Shown in pieces: positions 23,501-30,320 of a DNA stretch of 64,000 nucleotides; within the stretch, counting starts at the first letter, position 1; every line of letters starts with the position of its first letter. Source of the DNA: Corbicula japonica (lineage: Eukaryota > Mollusca > Bivalvia > Venerida > Cyrenidae); contig JAZAYU010000003.1 of NCBI GenBank assembly GCA_038501625.1, positions 3,475,001 through 3,539,000 of the forward strand, written 5' to 3'. Below the pieces are notes generated by a model, which saw only the letters and a list, made by a program, of their open reading frames with translations, did no database searches and was not told the DNA's origin. Position numbers and translations under genes: made by a program.

Positions 23501-25021
23501 CAGCCAGCATTTGTCTGTCACTGCAAGAAACAATACATATTTTACAAATTTTTAGTGGTTGGTTCCAGTTATCCATGTGATGCATAACCTTAACTTCTGC
23601 AATTTGTAGACAAATCCAACAAATAGATTAAACTGTATACTATAAACAATGCAATTCAAACCTCCTATAATACAACTTTTGTCATTGCAGTTGGCCACCT
23701 GGTTTTTTACAACATTCACCGCCTCAGATATTAAAAGGAAAGTACATTCATTGAAGGGTGTGCAATATCTATATGCTAAAATCAACCCAGACCAGCTTGA
23801 TATACCACCGTTTGTACTGGACTTTGATATACAGGTATATATTGTTATTACCCTTTTCCTCTAGATAAATGCCTTTATGGTATGGGCAAAAAGTGAGGTT
23901 CCAGATTAGCTGGAAAATCCGTGCCTTCTGATCAAGATCTGCACAGTTCGCTTTTTGGTTTATTAGGATATTTTATAAAAAAGCAATTAGTGCAGATCCT
24001 GATCAGATGGCATGGATGTTCCTGGTGATCCAGATCTACACTGGTTGCATTTTCGATAAAATGCATATTTATGAAGTAAAGGGATAACATTTGTTGAGTC
24101 TTTACCAACAAGTTATCACTTCATAACACATTAGTGAGAAGCGTAGACCCAAGTTTTGTTGGGATAACCATGCATTAATGTATTGTCTTGCTTTTCATTT
24201 CACCATTTACTTTATATATGGGTTTTATCACATGTGCTAACAGCGTAGATCCACATGAGCTGGCACATCCATGCCACATCATCTACACTGTTTGCTTCCT
24301 TGTCCCAAATAATGTAATGAATCAAACATTGAACAATGTAGATCAGACAACATGGATGTTACAGCTGATCTTTATCCACACTGTTTGGACATGGAAAAAG
24401 CAGTTCACAGCATCAAAGAAACACAAAGATATTGTTAAGTTCATTTGTAAATTTGTTACAATGACTAGTTTCTGTTTACATACTGAGTTTTCTTCAGGTT
24501 TCACAATCATCTGGAGTTTCAGTCCCATGATCTGCTTTACCTATTAAATATCAGGGGTGTTAAAACTGTACCAGGAGACTGTAGATTCCTTGAATAAATC
24601 TTTATGCTCCATAGATACACATTTATTGTGTGGGCAAACAGTGTAGATCCAGATTAGCTGGCACATCTGTGCCATCTGATCAGGTTTTACAATCGTCGGT
24701 TGAAAGCCAGAAGGGGCTATCAGCCTTCTTATTTCAATTGCTCATAGCCCCTTCTGGTTTTCAATAGACGCAATGTTCTTTTTTATTATAAGGTTATTTC
24801 TGACAAAGAAGTGAACAGTGTAGATCCTATCAGTTGCCACTGATGTGCTAACTGATCTGGATCTACACTGTTCACACATGGAAAATAAAACAGTATATAT
24901 TTGGAGTAAAGGGTTAATACATTTTTGAAAGATGATTTAATAATGGTATATTGTGTTTTTGCAGGAGAATGGACCTAGGTATTTTGTGCCATTTGAGGAG
25001 GGAACAGTTGATGAATTATGA
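5577..25021 (+). CDS. GDAP2: Ganglioside-induced differentiation-associated protein 2 (macro + CRAL-TRIO)
   Basis: Thirteen coding exons: 5577-5689, 6502-6651, 7994-8136, 9504-9657, 11690-11778, 12053-12129, 14088-14244, 15040-15211, 15969-16122, 21476-21615, 22074-22128, 23691-23834, 24965-25021. Every junction is GT-AG and in phase, giving 534 codons; human GDAP2 is about 500. Residues 1-80 are an acidic, poorly conserved leader. The macro domain is at about 85-243: WNGDITELAVHAIVHSTNE at 88-106, TGEAK at 139-143, HTVGP at 157-161, and RRGYP at 203-207. Residues 244-350 are a charged linker including EGEPV-type and PERQIRI motifs (GEPVIPERQIRI). The CRAL-TRIO (Sec14-like) domain is at about 365-520 with VVVFVGRNFP, DYVVVYFHT, FYIVHPTWWS and ATWFFTTF. 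The family combines an ADP-ribose-binding fold with a lipid-binding fold; its biochemical role is poorly defined, and loss in vertebrates and flies is linked to neurodegeneration. No frameshift or internal stop was seen, so the gene looks intact. Confidence 0.95.
7217..7418. mobile_element. TTAA MITE, copy in GDAP2 intron 2
   Basis: Flanked by TTAA at 7213-7216 and 7419-7422. The termini are CCCTTTCCTCCATAT and GGGGGAAAGGG. The core carries GATCCAGATCAGCCGG and GCCGGCTGATCTGGATC. The second half is shortened: the GCGACCAGTGCAGATCCTGATC block is missing. Confidence 0.88.
7866..7955. repeat. CCAAT-hairpin palindrome, deletion copy
   Basis: Starts AAAGGTTATAAAACTGAG and ends CAGTTTTATAACCTTGGG. 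The left arm with ATCTGATTGGCTGAAATG is present, but most of the right arm is deleted. It ends just before exon 3 of GDAP2 (acceptor at 7992-7993), so the palindrome abuts the polypyrimidine tract. Confidence 0.8.
8193..9208. mobile_element. hAT-type MITE with perfect 8 bp target duplication
   Basis: The terminal inverted repeats are CAGGGTTGG at 8193 and CCAACCCTG ending at 9208. They are flanked by AAAATCTT at 8185-8192 and again at 9209-9216, an exact 8 bp target-site duplication as expected for the hAT superfamily. Both ends carry arrays of a GGTATTTACCGG palindrome, giving long subterminal inverted repeats. The 1016 bp interior has no transposase frame. It sits in intron 3 of GDAP2, about 50 bases downstream of the exon-3 donor. 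Confidence 0.93.
9343..9402. mobile_element. TTAA MITE, left-end fragment
   Basis: Begins after TTAA (9339-9342) with CCCTTTCCTCCATAGACAC and runs through TTTAGATCCAGATCAGCT, then stops. The right end and second TTAA are missing. It lies in intron 3 of GDAP2. Confidence 0.8.
9704..9847. repeat. CCAAT-hairpin palindrome copy
   Basis: Starts CTCAAGATCATAAAAC, ends GTGCTTTATGATCTTGAG. The right arm TTCAGCCAATCAGATGCTTG is intact, while the left arm has diverged (GGGATCTGATTTTCTGAAAT), so one of the two CCAAT words is lost. It lies in intron 4 of GDAP2. Confidence 0.8.
10190..10560. repeat. Interspersed repeat with AAGGTCA words, split by a hairpin
   Basis: Outer pieces such as GTCTATCTGTCAGT and TCAAGATCAAGGTCACAG resemble the unit at 17205-17600 (CTATCTGTCTGTC, CTCAAAGGTCAAGGTCACAG). 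The CCAAT-hairpin at 10286-10410 interrupts it. No open frame. Boundaries are approximate. Confidence 0.45.
10286..10410. repeat. CCAAT-hairpin palindrome copy
   Basis: Starts CCAAGGTTATAAAACTGAGC and ends GTATATAACCTT. The arms read AGCATCTGATTGGCTGAAAT and TCAGATGCTTGAGATTTGAG. The centre is shortened. It is inserted in another repeat inside GDAP2 intron 4. Confidence 0.85.
10677..11565. repeat. 40 bp minisatellite in GDAP2 intron 4
   Basis: The unit reads AATTTAGGTCACTAGTTTCA then ACCAGGTCATTTCAAGTCTT, about 22 copies. Central units (about 11040-11340) are nearly identical and repeat a higher-order pattern, including a variant pair with AACCCGGTCTTTCC at about 11180 and 11340. Outer units are more diverged, which is typical of expansion from the middle. 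Confidence 0.95.
12186..14030. repeat. 44 bp minisatellite in GDAP2 intron 6
   Basis: The unit reads AAATTAAATATCAGGCTGAT, GCTGAAAACTCTCCATACAG, CTGT; about 42 copies fill nearly the whole intron. Variants alternate ACTCTCC/ACACTCC, TATCAGG/TATAAGG and an inserted A in CATACAAGCTG. The variants recur in blocks, indicating segmental amplification. Each unit carries CAGCTG (an E-box-like palindrome). The array stops about 55 bases before the exon-7 acceptor. Confidence 0.96.
14330..14564. mobile_element. TTAA-family MITE, diverged, GDAP2 intron 7
   Basis: Termini CCCTTTACTCCATATATAC and CATGAAATAAAGGG. The flanking TTAA has decayed (CATAAC on the left). The core retains TAGATCAGCCAGCGCATC and TTGATCTGGGTCTACA. 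It belongs to the CTTTACTCC subfamily that is common further downstream. Confidence 0.75.
14583..15034. repeat. Degenerate 19-21 bp repeat abutting the exon-8 acceptor
   Basis: Loose repeats of CTTACTAGCTACCATGGTAC, with spacer variation, run through intron 7 of GDAP2. The last unit, TTTGCTACCATGGTTACAG at 15021-15039, contains the splice acceptor used for exon 8. The repeat therefore runs directly into the functional 3' splice site. Confidence 0.88.
15569..15803. mobile_element. TTAA MITE, full-length, GDAP2 intron 8
   Basis: TTAA at 15565-15568 and 15804-15807. The ends are ACCTTTTCACCTTAGAC and ATATATGGAGGAAAAGGT, each one base off the family consensus. Both internal hairpins are present (AGGTCAGCCGGAACATC and ATGCCGGCTGATCTGG). 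Confidence 0.87.
17091..17143. repeat. Short tandem duplication
   Basis: ATTATTTATACTGAAACAGT followed by AGCATA occurs twice in a row inside intron 9 of GDAP2. It contains the inverted word ACTG...CAGT. No function is inferred. Confidence 0.6.
17205..17600. repeat. Interspersed repeat with AAGGTCA motifs
   Basis: Contains CTATCTGTCTGTC, TAGTTTCTAGAGCATA, CTCAAAGGTCAAGGTCACAG and a second TAGTTTCTGGAACATGA. Blocks of it recur at 10190-10560. The TCAAGGTCA word matches the extended half-site bound by NR5A/ERR-type nuclear receptors, which may be chance. Boundaries are approximate. Confidence 0.45.
18666..18832. repeat. CCAAT-hairpin palindrome with duplicated right arm
   Basis: Starts TGAAGGTTATAAAACTGAG. 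The right arm TTTCAGCCAATCAGATGCTT occurs twice (about 18751 and 18784). The end is AATAATCTTGGG. The repeat has three CCAAT/ATTGG words in total. It lies in intron 9 of GDAP2. Confidence 0.82.
18943..19531. mobile_element. TTAA MITE interrupted by another element
   Basis: TTAA at 18939-18942 and 19532-19535. The ends are CCTTTTTTCTCCATATATAC and AATATGGAGTAAAGGGT. The first hairpin (TAGATCCAGATCAGCTGG) is followed at AGGTTA by foreign DNA until 19408, after which the MITE resumes with TTTCTAACC and AACAGTGCAGATC. Confidence 0.82.
19060..19408. mobile_element. Nested MITE with TA target duplication
   Basis: Foreign segment inside the TTAA MITE at 18943-19531. The host reads AGGTTA before it and TATTTCT after it, so a TA is duplicated. 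The ends ATGTAAAGCGC and GTTCTACAG form a short imperfect inverted repeat. The TA target suggests a Tc1/mariner-type non-autonomous element. No coding frame. Confidence 0.6.
19621..19865. repeat. Expanded CCAAT-hairpin copy
   Basis: Starts CCCAAGATTATACAAC. The arm AATCTCAAGGATCTGATTGG is repeated three times before the closing arm ATTTCAGCCAATCAGATGCT. The pattern looks like internal duplication of a palindrome arm. Confidence 0.75.
20115..21475. repeat. 52 bp minisatellite carrying exon-10 splice acceptors
   Basis: The unit is GCATTGCTGTACATGAACCG, GTTAATATTTTAGCATTCGG, TTATTATTTCAG. About two dozen copies fill the end of GDAP2 intron 9. The unit spans the true exon-10 acceptor (TTATTTCAG, 21467-21475) and its first coding bases (GCATTGTTGTACATGATCCGG). 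Each unit therefore brings a near-perfect copy of the 3' splice site and about 21 bases of exon 10. Variants include TTTCAGACATTG and TTGCAGGCATTG, which mostly keep the AG. The final copy is the functional exon start. Confidence 0.96.
21443..21475 (+). other. GDAP2: Possible in-frame alternative start of GDAP2 exon 10
   Basis: The penultimate array unit has the acceptor TTATTATTTCAG ending at 21442. From there to the authentic exon start is 33 bases, an exact 11 codons with no stop: ALLFMIWLLFQ. Splicing at this site would insert 11 hydrophobic residues at the start of the exon-10 part of the CRAL-TRIO domain. The next unit upstream has an in-frame TAG. Whether the site is used cannot be told from DNA. 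Confidence 0.45.
21688..21910. mobile_element. TTAA-family MITE, diverged, GDAP2 intron 10
   Basis: Follows TTAA at 21684-21687 with CCCTTTAAAAACCC. The core includes CAACAGTGTGGATTCAGATC and TTGATCTGGATCTAC. The right end AAGTAAAGAGTG has decayed. Confidence 0.65.
22195..23520. mobile_element. TTAA-family MITE remnant split by a 1.24 kb element
   Basis: The left piece CCCTTTTCTCCATGGGTAC runs to 22229. The right piece resumes at 23474 with CCCTTGTGAAAACAGTGTAG and ATCCAGTGCAGCCAGC. The right terminus is missing. It lies in GDAP2 intron 11. Confidence 0.65.
22230..23473. mobile_element. 1.24 kb TIR element nested in a MITE
   Basis: The inverted termini are GGCTGTTTCAAAAAAAATGG at 22230 and CCATTTTTTTTGAAACAGCC ending at 23473, extended by CTGG/CCAG inside. 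CCCTTG occurs on both sides (22224-22229 and 23474-23479), consistent with a 6 bp target duplication. The interior repeats GTCACACTCCTGACA at about 22723 and 22891, with a variant near 23277. No transposase frame was found. The superfamily is not identified. Confidence 0.8.
23851..24083. mobile_element. TTAA-family MITE, GDAP2 intron 12, copy 1
   Basis: Starts CCCTTTTCCTCTAGATAAAT about 16 bases after the exon-12 donor and ends ATGAAGTAAAGGG. The TTAA flanks have decayed to ATTA and ATAA. Both GATC hairpins are recognisable. Confidence 0.75.
24202..24402. mobile_element. TTAA-family MITE, GDAP2 intron 12, copy 2 (diverged)
   Basis: CCATTTACTTTATATATGGG, AACAGCGTAGATCCACATGA and CAGCTGATCTTTATCCACAC follow the family order. 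Both termini are eroded and no TTAA remains. Confidence 0.55.
24597..24913. mobile_element. TTAA-family MITE, GDAP2 intron 12, copy 3, with nested hairpin
   Basis: Left end ATCTTTATGCTCCATAGATA. Right end ATATTTGGAGTAAAGGG, followed by TTAA at 24914-24917. The first hairpin is interrupted after GATCAGG by a separate palindrome (24694-24770). The rest resumes with TATAAGGTTATTTCTGAC. It ends about 50 bases before exon 13. Confidence 0.8.
24694..24770. mobile_element. 77 bp hairpin element nested in a MITE
   Basis: The arms are GAAAGCCAGAAGGGGCTAT (24702-24720) and ATAGCCCCTTCTGGTTTTC (24744-24762), an almost perfect inverted repeat with a loop of about 23 bases. Flanking CGTC and GACG extend the pairing. 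A single short foldback insertion of unknown family. Confidence 0.75.
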
Positions 25022-25450
25022 TCCGTGGCCAGATCTGCTTGCCAACTGTTATTTCAAATCTGTTCCTGAAAAAGTTTGCTTTTGGCTAGTGTGCAATATT
25101 TTGTAACATGTTACATTCCTGTTGCAAGAAAGATTGGTTTGAGCACTGCTTGAACAGTCTTGAGGAAAAGTTTGCTCACATGCTCTTGAAACATCTCAAT
25201 TGCTGGCGCATATTTAAACTTCTATTATCTTTGAACAAGTGGGAGATTTTTATGCCATGAAATCAACTTAATTCATATGGATTTAAATTCTGTGCAAGGT
25301 GTTATTGTATCTAAAAATGAATTAAAATGAAAATATAAATGTACATGTATACATGTAATATGAAACTCGACTATTCAACCAAGTATGATTTTTACTTGTA
25401 AGTGACAGAACTGTGTTATACACAAACAATAAAAAGTGACAAATATTCTC
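25022..25450 (+). other. GDAP2: GDAP2 3' untranslated region
   Basis: Follows the TGA at 25019-25021 without further coding features. AT-rich, with no recognised regulatory element apart from the polyadenylation signal near its end. The end point is inferred from that signal. Confidence 0.65.
25428..25433 (+). terminator. Polyadenylation signal AATAAA of GDAP2
   Basis: Canonical AATAAA about 410 bases after the stop codon. It is followed within 25 bases by a possible cleavage area (AAGTGACAAATATTC). It is the best-placed signal before the CCAAT repeat array begins. Confidence 0.65.
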
Positions 25451-25925
25451 CAGAGCCTAAGAGCCTATCAAACTGTGCATGGGGACCAACACCTCTGCTT
25501 TTGATTGGTCACTTTGTAGACTGGTCTGATCATCATCCAATCAGAAGTTTGCTGTTGTAGACTGGTTTCATAATCAGCATTGGAGACTGGTCTTATTATC
25601 AGCCAATCAGAAGCTCAGTATTATCGACTGGTCTCTTTATTAGCCAATCAGATGTTTAATACTGAAGACAGGTGTCATTATCAGTTTTTATGAAGCTCAA
25701 TATTATAGAATGGTCTCAAATTCAGTCTAAAGTTAATAATGTAGACTGGTTGCATTATCAGCCAATCAGAAGTTCAGTATTGTAGACAGATTTCAAGATC
25801 AGCTTTTCAAAGTACAATATTATAGAATGGTCTCAAATTCAGCCTATAGAAGCTAAATAATGTAGACTGGTTGCATTATCATCCAATCAACAGCTCACAG
25901 CAGACTGGTCTCCTCTCTCAGTGTT
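25450..25925. repeat. Degenerate tandem array of CCAAT/GACTGG words
   Basis: Loose units of about 45-60 bases combine GTAGACTGGTCTCATTATCA-like and GCCAATCAGAAGCTCAG-like words about eight times. ATTGG/CCAAT words occur near 25504, 25536, 25602, 25644, 25758 and 25884. The first part (GAGCCTATCAAACTGTGCAT) recalls the start of the CCAAT-hairpin, so this may be a tandemly amplified, decayed relative. Confidence 0.7.
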
Positions 25926-26366
25926 ATGATGGTGGGCTCTGTAGAGGATGTACAGGGTATGGAACATTTTGATGTCAGAATTTCAAGTACATGTAAAATT
26001 AAAACTTTTGCACATTTTTCTGTATTGAAATTAAGACATTTTCTTGGGAAATGTCTGCAGAATGATAGAACAAGATGGATATGATGAACAGCAGATTTAT
26101 TCCAATACGTGGCATACAGAAGACAGTGACTTCTTACTTGTCATTCTAAACAGTGATTTACTCTTGAAGCATAATTTCTGTTATATACATAGGATGATAT
26201 ATTGGAGATTGTGCATATCTGTTGATTGAAATACCCAAATGGACATGGATGGAGTTTTGATATGACCCAATTCATTTCAGTCATAGGTTAAATATGACAT
26301 TTTCCAATAATGGATATGACACTGACATTGTTTACAACTGTTTAGAGAATAAAATCAGCAAGTTAA

Positions 26367-26600
26367 CCCTTTGCTCCATAGACACACCTTTATTGCGTGG
26401 GCAAACAGTTTAGATCCAGATCAGCTGGCACATCCGTGCCGTCTGATCAGGATTTAAACTGTTCGCTTTTTGATTTGTTAGGTTATTTCTGACCAAAATG
26501 CGACCAGTACAGATCCTGATTAGATGGCACGGATGTGCCAGCTGATCTGGATCTACACTGGTCACACATGCATAAAAATGTGTATTTATGGAGGAAAGGG
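26367..26600. mobile_element. TTAA MITE, intact 234 bp reference copy
   Basis: Exact TTAA at 26363-26366 and 26601-26604. Termini CCCTTTGCTCCATAGACAC and TATGGAGGAAAGGG. It contains two separate local hairpins: one around GGCACATCCGTGCC in the left half, and one around GGCACGGATGTGCC in the right half. They are separated by TTAGGTTATTTCTGACC. TTAA duplication with CCC/GGG ends is the hallmark of piggyBac-type transposition. No transposase frame, so it is non-autonomous. Confidence 0.92.
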
Positions 26601-26621
26601 TTAAGCTTCAAGTCGGCCTAA

Positions 26622-26712
26622 CCCTTTACTCCATGAGATACGACGGTGACAGGTGATCTGGATCTATACTAGTTGCACAGGTGAGAAAACACGTCTATAT
26701 ATAGAGTAAAGG
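26622..26712. mobile_element. TTAA-family MITE, internally deleted
   Basis: CCCTTTACTCCATGAGATAC joins directly to AGGTGATCTGGATCTATACT and ends ATATAGAGTAAAGG. The entire first hairpin is missing. It begins about 20 bases after the preceding intact copy. Confidence 0.75.
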
Positions 26713-26953
26713 TTTAGTGCTTGGTGTAGGTCAATCCATAACAAGCATTCTGTTTTGGGCTGCATTTGGGTATTACATTATATTTGAATTATTGAAAAAT
26801 CAAAGCCTCTGATGGGAATTACTAGTACGTTTGTTAAAAGTTGTCCATATTTTTGTGCAATATTTAATTTTGTTCATTTTCATATTAAAACTTACAGGAG
26901 TGAGATTAAGTTCTTCTACAAAATGTTCATCCGTTTTAACATCACATCATTTG

Positions 26954-27146
26954 CTGTGGTATCATTTAATTCCGCAGTGGTTCAGGCAGAAGCTGTAAAT
27001 GACTTTTTCTCTCAGGAAATAATTAATACATCTGTATTTTTCTCATATAATAACTATTTAAACAAAACTTGTGATTTGAAGTTGCAAACTTTTCCTAGCA
27101 TGAAATATGCAAAATTAAATCTCCTCAAAATAAAATGATACCACAG
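26954..27146. mobile_element. Small TIR element (193 bp)
   Basis: CTGTGGTATCATTT at 26954 and AAATGATACCACAG ending at 27146 are exact inverted repeats of 14 bases. A TA follows on the right; the left flank is TTTG, so the target duplication is not clear. The reading frame through this stretch is low-complexity and not credible. Confidence 0.6.
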
Positions 27147-27240
27147 TAAGTGTTTTGATTATAGAAAGTATATTGGAATTGTACACTGTGTAGACACTGA
27201 GTTACACCCCTTTGCTTTATATATTAAAATACTATGAAAA

Positions 27241-27489
27241 CCCTTTACTCCATTTATATGCCTTTTAAAGCATGTGTGACCAGTGTACATCAAGATCAGC
27301 TGGCACATCTGTGACATCTGATTTGGATCTGCATTGGTCACTTGGTGGTCAGAAATAATCTAATGATTGGTGGTCAGAAATAATCTAATGAATCTAAAAG
27401 TGAACAGTGTAGATAAATGTGAATGTGCTTGCTGATCTTGATCTACACCATTTTCCCATGCAATAAAGATGTATCAATTGAGTAAAGGG
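27241..27489. mobile_element. TTAA-family MITE, CTTTACTCC subfamily
   Basis: Ends CCCTTTACTCCATTTATATG and TTGAGTAAAGGG, no intact TTAA. A segment TGGTCAGAAATAATCTAATG is tandemly duplicated in the middle (about 27343 and 27370). Confidence 0.75.
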
Positions 27490-27820
27490 ATAAATTTAAC
27501 TACAGTATATAAAATAATAGAATTATCTTTTAGGCGAAAATTTTCGTAAGTGAACAATATTTTGGTTTGTATTGTTTTGTCCAAATAATGCCAAATGAAC
27601 TCTGTTCATTAATACATATTTTAGTGTTTGCAATATTTTATTAATTTTATGGATTGACCACCCAGAAATATGTGGAAATTAGTTCCCCGCAAATATAAAA
27701 TCAATTAAAATTATGAGACAGTTGTATGTGACAAAATCAATTTTAAGTACATCGATCAGGAAATATGTATTATTCCTGCATGGATCAGGTCATTTATTTT
27801 TCTCACAACATGGCTGTTTT

Positions 27821-28054
27821 CCTTTACTCAATTACATGACTTTTGTGGCATGGCCCAACATAGTAGATCCAGATTAGCACATCCATGCTTTCACGATATA
27901 CAGTTTGTTTTTTGATTCAATAGATTATTGTGTTTCTGACCTTAAAACAGTTCAGATCCAGATCAGATGACATGAGTGTGCTGGCTGATCTGGATCTAGA
28001 CTATATCTGGATCTAGAACACACAAAATAAACCCATAAAATATGAAGTAAAAGG
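27821..28054. mobile_element. TTAA-family MITE, CTTTACTC subfamily
   Basis: CCTTTACTCAATTACATGAC to TATGAAGTAAAAGG, followed by TTAA at 28055-28058. The word ATCTGGATCTAGA is duplicated near 27998 and 28005. Confidence 0.75.
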
Positions 28055-28247
28055 TTAATTCTGATTGATTATTGACCATGCAGTGACAATTTGTAGCTTG
28101 CAAAACTAACTCTCTTCATTGCTTTGTTGATTTCAAATTGGTGAATATATTGTGCATGTCAATTATGTCTTTTTTCAGTTTTTTGCCTTCTTTTCACATC
28201 TCTATCCAAAATTAAAATGTACAAGTATATAAGCAGTTCAAACTTAA

Positions 28248-28713
28248 ATTTCTCCATACATTCACCTTTATAGCACAGACAAACAGTGAAGATCGAGATC
28301 AGCTGGCACAGCTGTGCCATCTAATCAGGATGTACACTGTTCGCTTTAAGATTCTTAAGATTATTTCTGACCAAGATGCAACAAGTGCAGATCCAGATCA
28401 GACATCCATGCTGGATGATCTGAATCTACACTGGTGCCACATGCATTAAAACATGTATATATACGCATTTTTGCGCATGTGCGACCAGTGTAGATCCAGA
28501 TCAGCCGGCACATCCGTGCCGTCTGATCAGGATCTGCACTGGTCGCATTTTGGTCAGAAATAACCTAATGAATCAAAAAGCGAAACAGTTTAGATCCTGA
28601 TCAGATGGCAAGGATGTGCCGGCTGATCTGGATCTAAACTGTTCGCCCTAGCGATAAAGGTGTACTTATACAGGAAAGGGTTAAAACATGTATATATAGA
28701 TGAAAAGGTTTAT
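28248..28713. mobile_element. TTAA MITE (outer) with a second copy inserted near its right end
   Basis: After TTAA at 28244-28247, ATTTCTCCATACATTCACC begins a family copy that runs to about 28460. Its right tail, ACATGTATATATAGATGAAA and AGGTTTA, reappears at 28686-28713 beyond a second copy. The gap is filled by the copy at 28461-28680. Confidence 0.75.
28461..28680. mobile_element. TTAA MITE nested in another copy, left terminus replaced
   Basis: Core ACGCATTTTTGCGCATGTGC through GATAAAGGTGTACTTATACA with end AGGAAAGGG and TTAA at 28681-28684. The left terminus is not the usual CCCTTTCCTCC. Instead TTAAAACATGTATATATA occurs on both sides (about 28446-28463 and 28681-28698), as if the host flank had been copied over the element end. 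Confidence 0.78.
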
Positions 28714-29061
28714 ATAATGCTTTAATTCTGATTTACTGTTAAATCCTGTGTGAGCCATTAATAATGATAGTAATTTTACACAATTAGTTTCTTGAATTTA
28801 TAGAAACTTTCACCAAATCACAAGCATTCTAGGGACTCATTTCTCAGATTATTACTGTCAGCTAATTTGAACATTTCCTTAAATGTAGATTATCTTTTTT
28901 AATATTCTTACATCCCCTTGTGAGTATTAATAGCTGCTAAACGTTTTCTTGAATGTTTTGGAAAAAGAAGAAAGAAAATAGTACAAGATAAAAGTTAAAA
29001 GTATTATTTATAAGGCAGATTTAACAGTGTGTAGTTATTTATGTTCTGTTCAGGCTGTTAA

Positions 29062-29284
29062 CCCTTTCCCCCATATATACACATTTTTAAGCATGTGCGA
29101 CCAGTGTAGATCCAGATCAGCTGGCACATCCATGCTGTCTGATCAGGGATCTGCACTGGTTGCATTTTGGCCAGAAATAAAAAGAGAAACAGCTTAGATC
29201 CTGATCAGATGGCACAGATGTGCCAGCTGATCTAAATCCACCCTGTTTACCCATGCAATAAAGGTGTTTCTATGGACGAAAGGA
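29062..29284. mobile_element. TTAA MITE, full-length, opposite orientation
   Basis: TTAA at 29058-29061 and 29285-29288. It starts CCCTTTCCCCCATATATAC and ends TATGGACGAAAGGA. The GCGACCAGTG hairpin comes first and the CTTAGATCC hairpin second, the reverse of the copy at 26367-26600. Confidence 0.87.
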
Positions 29285-29443
29285 TTAAGGACCTGTTTGA
29301 AATAATCATGGTCAGGTTGTAGAACAATTGATGATGGAATGCAATGAGGAAATGGAGTTCTTATTGAAGATTGAAAACTCCTAATAACTGTATAATCATT
29401 GTGGATTTTTACAGTTTAGTCACCTTATATGATCAACACCATT

Positions 29444-29589
29444 GCCCAAGGTTATAAAGCTGAGCATGGAAACCAGTTTCAAATCTCAAGCATCTGATTG
29501 GCTGAAATGGCGACCAGTCGCCATTTCAGCCAATCAGATGCTTGAGATTTGAGACTGGTTTCCAATCTCAGCTTTATAACCTTCAGTCC
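29444..29589. repeat. CCAAT-hairpin palindrome, near-perfect reference copy
   Basis: The two halves are almost exact reverse complements over about 65 bases each, meeting at GCGACCAGTCGC with no loop. The outer ends are AAGGTTATAAAGCTGAG and CTCAGCTTTATAACCTT. The arms contain ATCTGATTGGCTGAAATG and CATTTCAGCCAATCAGAT. CTGATTGGCT matches the extended CCAAT-box consensus recognised by NF-Y. No coding frame and no clear target duplication. Confidence 0.92.
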
Positions 29590-30320
29590 ATATTGTTACC
29601 AGTGCACCATTCTGTAGTGTTAAGACTTCAACAGAAACATTTTGCTGTACATCAAAGTCACATTCTATTCTTCTGAATTGTCATGGAAAATAGCTGATAA
29701 AAGTTACATGTATATGTCTGATATGGGTCTATACTGTTTGCAATTCAGAAAGTAAATTTCTGAAAAAAAAATACCAGTTAGCAATAGATGGACTGACTGA
29801 AATACATCAAAAGGCTGATCAATAAGTACAGTTAAATGTGCATTGTTAGTTACCAAATTACAGGCACGTCACAAAATCTCTTAGCCATCTTGACCATTTA
29901 TCTTCACACAACTACGCCATTGCAGTAACTTACAAAACCATATTTTTGTCTTATTTTATTACCCATTGAAAGCTTTTTGTTCATATTCATTGATGATTTG
30001 TTTTCCTTTAGATCTCAATTCATTTTAACGTCTGCACAATCTTCTTAAATGAAAATAAGAAACACATAAAATCCCAAATACATTTGTAAACACCTCTACC
30101 CACCAGCATTGATATTGAAAACAAAATATAAAAATGGAAAGAAGAAACCAGAAATATAAATTCGAAAGCAGTAGCTTTAGTTGTGTTTGTTTTAGTTTCC
30201 TATTTTTTGTTTACAAATTTTCTTATATGTTGATTCCTAAATAATTGTTTGCAGAAAGGGCACGGCCTAGTGAAAAGATGCCAATAGAATATGTTTTCAC
30301 GTAAGTGCAATAAGATGACA

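Noticed and set aside
22771..23864. Several short minus-strand frames
   Set aside because: They lie in the nested TIR element or are antisense to GDAP2 exon 12 and have no domain content.
26812..27138. 108-residue plus-strand frame
   Set aside because: Low-complexity, Phe/Asn/Lys-rich translation of AT-rich DNA overlapping a small TIR element.
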